64,000 nt of DNA, from assembly GCF_001424125.1 (NCBI RefSeq), contig NZ_LMQI01000004.1, positions 62,001 through 126,000 of the forward strand, read 5' to 3'. The position numbers were made by a program, and so were the translations under genes. Every line of letters starts with the position of its first letter. Positions within the stretch are counted from its first letter, which is position 1. Below the pieces are notes generated by a model. That model saw nothing but the letters and a program-made list of their open reading frames with translations. It did not search any database and was not told the origin of the DNA. This document shows positions 58,808 to 64,000 of the stretch, piece after piece. This stretch comes from Cellulomonas sp. Leaf395. Lineage in GTDB: Bacteria; Actinomycetota; Actinomycetes; Actinomycetales; Cellulomonadaceae.

Positions 58808-60079
58808 ATGACGGACATGACTGAGGAGACGAAGGGAGCTGTCGTCGCCGAGGAGCGGCCCGGCTGGCGTCGCGAGGTCACGCTCTTCCTGTCGGGGCAG
58901 ACGATCTCGCTGTTCGGCTCGATGCTCGTGCAGTACGCGGTGATGTGGCACCTGACCCTGGAGACCAAGTCCGGCGGGGTCATGGCCCTGTACGCGGTGT
59001 TCGGCTTCCTGCCCCAGGCCGTCATCTCGATCTTCGGCGGCGTCTGGGCGGACCGGCTGGACCGCAAGAAGCTGATCATCGGCGCGGACGCCACCATCGC
59101 GATCGTCACCCTGGCGCTGGCGATGTTCATGGCGGCGGGTGCGACCGACCTGTGGCTGATCTTCGTCGCCATCGCGATCCGCTCGGCCGGCGCGGGGATC
59201 CAGATGCCTGCCGTCGCGGCCCTGCTGCCGCAGATCGTGCCGACGGACAAGCTCATGCGGGTCAACGGCATCAACGGCACCATCCAGTCCGCCATGATGC
59301 TCGTCGCGCCCGCCGCGGCTGCCGCTGTCTACGCAAGCATGTCGATCGTGGCGGTGTTCTACATCGACGTCGTGACCGCGGTCATCGGCATCGGCCTGCT
59401 GCTGCTCGTCACCGTTCCCCGGCTGGTCCGCTCGGAGGAGACAGCGCACCTCGGCTACTTCGACGACCTGGTCGGGGGCGTGAAGTACGTGGTCACCCAC
59501 ACGTTCGTCCGCTGGATCCTCGTCCTGTACGCGGTCGTGTTCGTGCTCATCGTCGCCCCCTCGTTCCTGACCCCGCTGATGATCGTGCGGACGTTCGGCG
59601 AGGAGGTGTGGAAGCTCACCGTCAACGAGCTCGCGTTCAGCATCGGGATGGTGCTCGGTGGCGCGGCCGTCGCGGCGTGGGCCGGAACATGGAACCGCGT
59701 GCGGATGATCCTGGTCTCGACCCTGGTGTTCGGCGCCATCTCGATCGGCCTCGGGCTGTCCACGAACCTCTGGGTGTTCTTCGCGTTCATGTTCCTGCTC
59801 GGCCTGTCCGTGCCGGCCTTCTCGACGCCGTCGTTCACCGTGCTGCAGGAGACCGTGGAGCCCGAGATGCAGGGGCGGGTGTTCGGGTTCGTCGGGATCG
59901 TGATGGCGCTGTCGATGCCGTTCGGCATGGCGGTGTTCGGGCCGCTGGCGGACACGTTCAGCGTCGAGTCGCTGCTGATCTTTGCCGGTGTCGCGCTGCT
60001 GCTCGTCGTGGCGCTCGCGCTGGCCGTGCCCGGTGGTCGCCGCGCGGTGCGGGCCGCGAACGAGCACGCGACGGTCTGA
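58808..60079 (+). CDS. MFS transporter
   Basis: A 423-residue major facilitator with about twelve helices: FLSGQTISLFGSMLVQYAVMWHLTLETKSGGVMALYAVFGFLPQAVISIFGGVWADRLDRKKLIIGAD covers the first three helices and the A-loop motif. The pattern is of the DHA3/enterobactin-exporter (EntS-like) group. ATG 58808 is preferred: GGAGG stands ten bases upstream. It starts five bases after the sigma factor gene, so it is probably part of the ECF42 regulon unit. Confidence 0.9.
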   Translation: MTDMTEETKGAVVAEERPGWRREVTLFLSGQTISLFGSMLVQYAVMWHLTLETKSGGVMALYAVFGFLPQAVISIFGGVWADRLDRKKLIIGADATIAIVTLALAMFMAAGATDLWLIFVAIAIRSAGAGIQMPAVAALLPQIVPTDKLMRVNGINGTIQSAMMLVAPAAAAAVYASMSIVAVFYIDVVTAVIGIGLLLLVTVPRLVRSEETAHLGYFDDLVGGVKYVVTHTFVRWILVLYAVVFVLIVAPSFLTPLMIVRTFGEEVWKLTVNELAFSIGMVLGGAAVAAWAGTWNRVRMILVSTLVFGAISIGLGLSTNLWVFFAFMFLLGLSVPAFSTPSFTVLQETVEPEMQGRVFGFVGIVMALSMPFGMAVFGPLADTFSVESLLIFAGVALLLVVALALAVPGGRRAVRAANEHATV

Positions 60080-60146
60080 GCGCTCGCTCGCGACGGGGTC
60101 GACCGGCTGACCGGCGTCGGTCTGCGTCGTCGGGCAGGATGACGCC

Positions 60147-60788
60147 ATGCTCGCGCCGTTCACCCTCACCGGCCGCCACGTCCGGCTGGAACCGCTCGCG
60201 CTGACCCATGTGGACGGCCTCGCGGCGGCCGCCGCGGAGGAACGGGGCAGCTACGGGTACACGTGGGTTCCCGACGGGCCCGACGAGACGCGGACCTACG
60301 TCGTGGCGGCGCTGGAGCAGGCGGCCGGCGGACGCGCGGTGCCGTTCGCGGTCCGACGCCTCTCCGACGACGCGATCGTCGGCAGCACCCGGTTCCTCGA
60401 CCTCGAGGTGTTCCCGGACCCGATCTCCTGGCCGCCCGGCATCGGGACCGGCGTGGAGCCGAGCGACCAGAGCCCGCCGTCCGTCGCCGAGATCGGCAGC
60501 ACCTGGTACGCGGCGTCGGCGCAGCGGACAGCGGTCAACACCGAGGCCAAGCTGCTCCTGCTGACGCACGCGTTCGAGACGTGGCGGTCGCGTCGGGTCA
60601 CGCTGAAGACCGACGCGCGCAACGCGGCGTCGCGGCGGGCGATCGAGCGGATCGGCGGCCGGTTCGAGGGCGTACGCCGGGTCCACACGGTGGCGACCGA
60701 CGGGGGTCTGCGGGACACGGCGTACTTCTCGATCGTCGCCGCGGAGTGGTTCGTCGTCCGCGCAGGCCTGGTCAACCGCCTGACCTGA
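60147..60788 (+). CDS. GNAT acetyltransferase, RimJ-like
   Basis: A 213-residue GNAT: LTGRHVRLEPLALTHVDGLAAAAAEERGSYGYTWVPDG opening, then IGSTWYAASAQRTAVNTEAKLLLLTHAFETW (acetyl-CoA region of the Acetyltransf_3 branch), VTLKTDARNAASRRAIERIGGRFEGVRR. It probably modifies a small amine or a protein amino terminus. It is last on this strand before the palindromic repeat array. Confidence 0.88.
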   Translation: MLAPFTLTGRHVRLEPLALTHVDGLAAAAAEERGSYGYTWVPDGPDETRTYVVAALEQAAGGRAVPFAVRRLSDDAIVGSTRFLDLEVFPDPISWPPGIGTGVEPSDQSPPSVAEIGSTWYAASAQRTAVNTEAKLLLLTHAFETWRSRRVTLKTDARNAASRRAIERIGGRFEGVRRVHTVATDGGLRDTAYFSIVAAEWFVVRAGLVNRLT

Positions 60789-60800
60789 CCACCCCGCACA

Positions 60801-60966
60801 ACGTCCGCAGACGAACGCGCCCCAGCGCTCACTTGTGCGGACGTCAGTGGGGCTGCCCTTCGGACGTCCGCACATCAATGCGCCCCAACGCTCTGTCGTG
60901 CGGACGTTGCGGCGGGGAGCTTCGGACGTCCGCGCATCGTGTCCCAGCGCTCCTTTGTGCGGACGT
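60801..60966. repeat. three palindromic repeats with 62-63 base period
   Basis: Copies lie at 60801-60844, 60864-60907 and 60926-60966. Each starts ACGTCCGC and ends TGCGGACGT (perfect or one-mismatch nine-base arms) and holds a conserved centre around CGCCCCAGCGCTC. The spacers are 18-19 bases and end in CTTCGG. The array fills the space between two convergent genes. It may act as a bidirectional terminator or as a REP-type element. Confidence 0.75.
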
Positions 60967-60977
60967 TGCCGCCAGGC

Positions 60978-62177
60978 CTAGGACTCCGCGGTCGCGGTGC
61001 GTTGCTGGCGCAGGAAGTCGCGTTCCGGGGCGGTGGTCGTCAGCGCGAGGGCGTCGTCGTAGGCCGCGGCGGCCTCCGCCCGTCGGTCCAGGCGGCGCAG
61101 GAGGTCGGCGCGGACGGCGTGGAACAGGTAGAAGCGTTCGAGCGGCAGGTCGTCGACGAGGGCCAGCCCTGCGGCCGGACCGTCCAGCTCCGCCACCGCC
61201 ACCGCCCGGTTGAGCGCGACGACAGGGCTCGGTGCGATCGACATCAGCTGGTCGTACAGGATCACGATCTGCCGCCAGTCCGTCCCGGCGGGCTCGCTGT
61301 GCACCGCCTGCATCGCGGCCTGGAGCTGGTACGGACCGAGGTGGTCGCGGCGCAGGCAGCGGCGGACGAGGGTGCGGCCCTCCTCGACCTCGGCGGCGTC
61401 CCAGAGCGACCGGTCCTGGTCGTTCAGGAGCACGAGCGACCCGTCGGCCGACACCCGGGCCCCTCGGCGGGCGTCGGTGAGCAGCATGAGCGCCAGCAGG
61501 CCGAGCGCCTCGGGCTCGTCGGGCATGAGCTCGACCAGCACGCGGCCCAGCCGGATCCCCTCGGCGCACAGGTCGTCACGGGTGAGTGCGCCGGAGCCCG
61601 TGGTGAACACCAGGTAGACGACGGCGAGCACGGCACGGAGCCGGTCGGGCAGGTCGGCGTCCGACGGGACCCGGTAGGGGATGCGGGCGTCGCGGATCTT
61701 GCCCTTCGCGCGGACCAGCCGCTGCGCCATCGTCGGCTCTGGGACCAGGAACGCTCGGGCGATCTCCTCGGTGCTCAGCCCGCCGAGCATCCGGAGCGTG
61801 AGCGCCACCTGAGCCTCGACAGACAGCGCCGGGTGGCAGCACGTGAAGACGAGGCGCAGCCGGTCGTCGCGCACGGGCCCCTCCTCCACCGGGTCGTCGC
61901 GCTGGTGCAGCAGCGCCGCCTGCGCGTGCCGGTCGTCGCGGGACGCCTCCCGGCGCAGCCTGTCGATCGCCTTGCGCTTCGCGGTCGTGATGATCCAGCC
62001 GGCCGGGCTCGGGGGGACCCCCTCGGTCGGCCAGTGCTGGACAGCCGCGACGAACGCGTCCTGGACGGCTTCCTCGGCGACGTCGAGGTCACCGAAGGAC
62101 CGGGCGAGGACGGCAACCGCGCGACCGTGCGCGGCGCGGAAGACCCGCGCGATCGCATCCTCGTCCGCAGCGGTCAC
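60978..62177 (-). CDS. ECF42 group sigma factor with C-terminal TPR-like extension
   Basis: A 399-residue paralogue of the sigma factor at 57.5 kb. Region 2 is [50 protein letters not shown]. Region 4 is [44 protein letters not shown]. The helical extension follows ([38 protein letters not shown]). The GTG start overlaps the TAG stop of the DGPF gene by one base. It ends 12 bases from the palindromic repeat array. Confidence 0.92.
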   Translation of the reverse strand: MTAADEDAIARVFRAAHGRAVAVLARSFGDLDVAEEAVQDAFVAAVQHWPTEGVPPSPAGWIITTAKRKAIDRLRREASRDDRHAQAALLHQRDDPVEEGPVRDDRLRLVFTCCHPALSVEAQVALTLRMLGGLSTEEIARAFLVPEPTMAQRLVRAKGKIRDARIPYRVPSDADLPDRLRAVLAVVYLVFTTGSGALTRDDLCAEGIRLGRVLVELMPDEPEALGLLALMLLTDARRGARVSADGSLVLLNDQDRSLWDAAEVEEGRTLVRRCLRRDHLGPYQLQAAMQAVHSEPAGTDWRQIVILYDQLMSIAPSPVVALNRAVAVAELDGPAAGLALVDDLPLERFYLFHAVRADLLRRLDRRAEAAAAYDDALALTTTAPERDFLRQQRTATAES

Positions 62178-62518
62178 TAGTACCGGAAGGGTCGGACCTC
62201 GATGGGGAGCCCGGTGGCGACGGCCAGCTGCCCGCCCCAGTCCATCGCTGCGTCGAGGTCGTCGACGTCGATGATCGTGAAGCCGCCCAGGTGCTCCCTG
62301 GCCTCGACGAACGGGCCGTCGGTGGTGACCACCTCGCCGTCCTTCGCGCGCAGGACCGTGGCCGTGCTCGGGTCGTGCAGCCCGCCGGCGTAGACCCAGA
62401 TACCGGCGTCGCGCATGGCCTCGTCGACCGCTCCGACGGCCTGCATGATCGGTTCGAGGAACTCGGGGGCGGGCGTGGGTCCGTCGGGCTCCAGCACGCT
62501 CAGCAGGTAGTGGCTCAT
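62177..62518 (-). CDS. DGPF domain (YCII-related) protein
   Basis: A 113-residue YCII-related protein with [32 protein letters not shown], where DGPF is exact. GAGGAGGA lies well placed before the ATG. It is the first gene of the second DGPF-ECF42 module and has the shared promoter motif about 50 bases upstream. Confidence 0.92.
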   Translation of the reverse strand: MSHYLLSVLEPDGPTPAPEFLEPIMQAVGAVDEAMRDAGIWVYAGGLHDPSTATVLRAKDGEVVTTDGPFVEAREHLGGFTIIDVDDLDAAMDWGGQLAVATGLPIEVRPFRY

Positions 62519-62569
62519 CGCGTCCTCCTCGGTGTGCGGCGCCGGTCCTGCGCCGGCCGCTCACCCTCT

Positions 62570-62597
62570 GTACGAAGGGGGAGCGGCCGGATCGACA
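62570..62597 (-). promoter_or_regulatory. ECF42-type promoter, second module
   Basis: On the minus strand TGTCGA (62592-62597), 17 bases, then CGTAC (62570-62574). The -35 and spacing are identical to the first module; the -10 is CGT instead of CGA. Confidence 0.55.
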
Positions 62598-62613
62598 GGG
62601 TCCGCCGACCAAA

Positions 62614-63450
62614 CTATCGAGGCACGTAGTCGAACGTCTCCGGGTCGGGGCCGGTGCGCTCGTCGCGGTTGAGACCGGAGATGTCCGCGACGTCCATGTC
62701 GGACAGCTCGAAGTCGAAGATCGCGAAGTTCTCCTCGATCCGGCTGCGCGTCACCGACTTCGGGAACACGATGTCGCCGCGCTGGATGTGCCAGCGGAGC
62801 GTCACCTGCGCCGGCGTGCGGCCCAGCGACTCGGCGATCCGCACGATCGTCGGGTCGTCCAGCACCTTGCCCTGGGCGATGGGGCTCCACGCCTCCGTGG
62901 CGATGCCGTGCTCGGCGTCGAACGCGCGCACCTCCGCCTGCGTGAGGTAGGGGTGCACCTCGACCTGGTTCACGGCGGGCGTGATCGTGGTCTCGGCGTG
63001 GAGGCGGCGCAGGTGCTGCGGCGTGAAGTTGGAGACGCCGATGGCCTTCGCGCGGCCGGACCGGTAGAAGTCTTCCATCGCCTTCCACGTGTCGACGAAG
63101 TTGCTCACCGTCGGCAGCGGCCAGTGGATGAGGAACAGGTCGACGTACTCGAGGCCGAGCGTGTCGAGCGTCAGGTCGAACGCGATCGCTGCGTCCTCCG
63201 GGTCGTGCGCGTCGTTGTTGAGCTTGCTGGTGATGAAGACCTCGTCGCGAGCGAGCCCGGAGGCGGCGACGGCCTCCCCGACGCCCTGCTCGTTCTTGTA
63301 CATCTGCGCGGTGTCGATGTGGCGGTAGCCCACCTCGAACGCCTGCAGGACCGCGTCCTTGGTCTCCGCGGGGTCGATCTGGAAGACGCCGAAGCCCAGC
63401 TGGGGGATCTGCACGCCGGTGTTCAGGGTGATGTTCGGGACTGTGCTCAT
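62614..63450 (-). CDS. aldo/keto reductase, 2,5-diketogluconate reductase-like
   Basis: A 278-residue NADPH-dependent aldo/keto reductase. Seen: [20 protein letters not shown] (catalytic Asp and Tyr), [13 protein letters not shown] (Lys), [14 protein letters not shown] (His), [15 protein letters not shown] and [21 protein letters not shown] (cofactor binding). This is the AKR5-like branch, distinct from the YdhF-like enzyme at 20 kb. The ATG at 63448-63450 fits the family; an ATG nine bases earlier is possible because GGGAGG is very close to the first. Confidence 0.92.
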   Translation of the reverse strand: MSTVPNITLNTGVQIPQLGFGVFQIDPAETKDAVLQAFEVGYRHIDTAQMYKNEQGVGEAVAASGLARDEVFITSKLNNDAHDPEDAAIAFDLTLDTLGLEYVDLFLIHWPLPTVSNFVDTWKAMEDFYRSGRAKAIGVSNFTPQHLRRLHAETTITPAVNQVEVHPYLTQAEVRAFDAEHGIATEAWSPIAQGKVLDDPTIVRIAESLGRTPAQVTLRWHIQRGDIVFPKSVTRSRIEENFAIFDFELSDMDVADISGLNRDERTGPDPETFDYVPR

Positions 63451-63501
63451 GCCTCCCATTCGAACCCCTCCGGAGCATCGGCGCATGCTACCGTGCCAAC
63501 T

Positions 63502-63513
63502 AACCAGTTGGTT
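63502..63513. promoter_or_regulatory. operator-like palindrome upstream of the SDR gene
   Basis: AACC(AGTT)GGTT lies between the divergent aldo/keto reductase and SDR genes, next to a possible -10 (TACCGT at 63489-63494). Overlapping half-sites (CAACT...AGTTG) extend it. Confidence 0.35.
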
Positions 63514-63536
63514 GCCCCCCTCCCGAGGAGCCCTCG

Positions 63537-64000
63537 ATGTACGTCGTCCCCGACCAGACCGGACGCACGGTCGTCGTCACCGGAGCCAACAGCGGGACCG
63601 GTCGGGAAGCCGCGGAGCGTCTCGCCGCCGCCGGCGCCCACGTCGTCCTTGCGGTCCGTAGCGCGGAGAAGGGCGAGAAGGCGCTCGCGGAGATCCTCGC
63701 GGCCCACCCCGACGCCTCCGCCGAGGTGCGGATCATCGATCTTGCAGCGCTCGCGTCCGTCCAAGCCTTCGCCGACGACCTGAGCCGCGACCTGCCGCAC
63801 CTCGACACCTTGATCAACAACGCCGGCGTGATGACCCCGCCCACCCGGTTCGAGACCGAGGACGGGTTCGAGCTGCAGCTGGGCACCAACTACCTCGGCC
63901 CGTTCGCGTTGACCACCCGCCTCCTACCCCTCCTGCTCGCGGCACCCGACGGGCGGGTCACCACGATGAGCAGCGGCATGGCGAACGTGGGCCGCATCCG
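63537..64000 (+). CDS. short-chain dehydrogenase/reductase, 3' part missing
   Basis: The visible 154 codons of an SDR enzyme. TGANSGTG at residues 15-22 is the dinucleotide-binding motif, the IIDLAAL segment follows, and NNAG lies at about residue 93. The [18 protein letters not shown] helix and the start of the catalytic serine region (TTMSSGMA) are just reached. The YxxxK motif lies beyond the edge. This resembles retinol-dehydrogenase-like oxidoreductases of actinomycetes. GAGGAG precedes the ATG. Confidence 0.9.
   Translation, partial: MYVVPDQTGRTVVVTGANSGTGREAAERLAAAGAHVVLAVRSAEKGEKALAEILAAHPDASAEVRIIDLAALASVQAFADDLSRDLPHLDTLINNAGVMTPPTRFETEDGFELQLGTNYLGPFALTTRLLPLLLAAPDGRVTTMSSGMANVGRI

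Noticed and set aside
60801..60966. CRISPR array
   Set aside because: Only three units, each a full palindrome, with 18-19 base spacers that share CTTCGG, and no cas genes.
1..64000. Prophage, insertion sequence or integrated plasmid
   Set aside because: No integrase, transposase, terminase or replication gene was seen, and coding style is even across the window.

Overview
This window is GC-rich DNA (roughly 70 percent G+C by eye, with strong G/C bias at third codon positions). The families present are an F420-dependent PPOX oxidoreductase, ECF42 sigma factors with DGPF partners, a WYL regulator, a sucrase/ferredoxin-like protein, DUF4287/DUF1801 proteins, and GH3 and GH38 glycosidases. These point to an actinomycete, most likely a Cellulomonas-like member of the Micrococcales; that placement is inference. 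Genes are packed tightly on both strands, with many ATGA, GTGA, TGATG and TAGTG overlaps. I see no rRNA, tRNA, CRISPR array, insertion sequence or phage genes, and no gap over 300 bases.

Layout. 1-6.5 kb: partial P-loop kinase, LacI regulator, M3 peptidase, small proteins, serine hydrolase, zinc-ribbon protein, DUF2306 membrane protein. 6.6-12.8 kb: an overlapping gene pair, an M48-like zinc peptidase and a 1670-residue protein with a degenerate kinase-like N-terminus, DUF4011, SF1 helicase and a C-terminal Vsr/MTES_1575-like nuclease; this looks like a defence module. 12.8-21.3 kb: phosphoesterase, sugar acetyltransferase, GH3 glycosidase, methyltransferase, a relic of a ROK-type regulator, GH38 alpha-mannosidase, aldo/keto reductase. 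21.3-26.3 kb: AraC and VOC genes, GMC oxidoreductase, then a coupled three-gene cassette. The cassette encodes an 81-residue peptide with three 22-residue repeats, a JmjC/cupin hydroxylase and a sucrase/ferredoxin-like protein, and it resembles a peptide-modification (RiPP-like) system.

26.4-38.4 kb: ArsR-SRPBCC-SRPBCC operon, small DUF proteins, alpha/beta hydrolases, an ECF sigma factor with a SnoaL-like tail, LtrA, winged-helix protein, AraC regulator, AI-2E transporter, LysE exporter, and a membrane-anchored protein with a duplicated domain. 38.6-49.3 kb: MFS exporter, double GNAT, SRPBCC-ArsR pair, GNAT-LysE pair, NUDIX opposite a GNAT gene broken by an amber codon, diacylglycerol-kinase-like enzyme, APC permease-USP-NAT operon, small membrane protein. 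49.3-54.3 kb: F420 oxidoreductase, PrmC-like methyltransferase, DNA alkylation repair protein, and a VOC/WYL divergent pair with a palindromic operator between them. 54.5-64 kb: a secreted beta-helix protein with a good promoter, a frameshifted gene, two DGPF-ECF42 modules that share a promoter motif, an MFS transporter, GNAT, three palindromic repeats, aldo/keto reductase and a partial SDR.

Regulation visible in the sequence: about a dozen genes have a TANNNT element 6-7 bases before the start codon and no Shine-Dalgarno sequence, which suggests leaderless mRNAs. Two ArsR genes carry related AACC-N4-GGTT operators. Both DGPF-ECF42 modules are preceded by TGTCGA-N17-CG(A/T).
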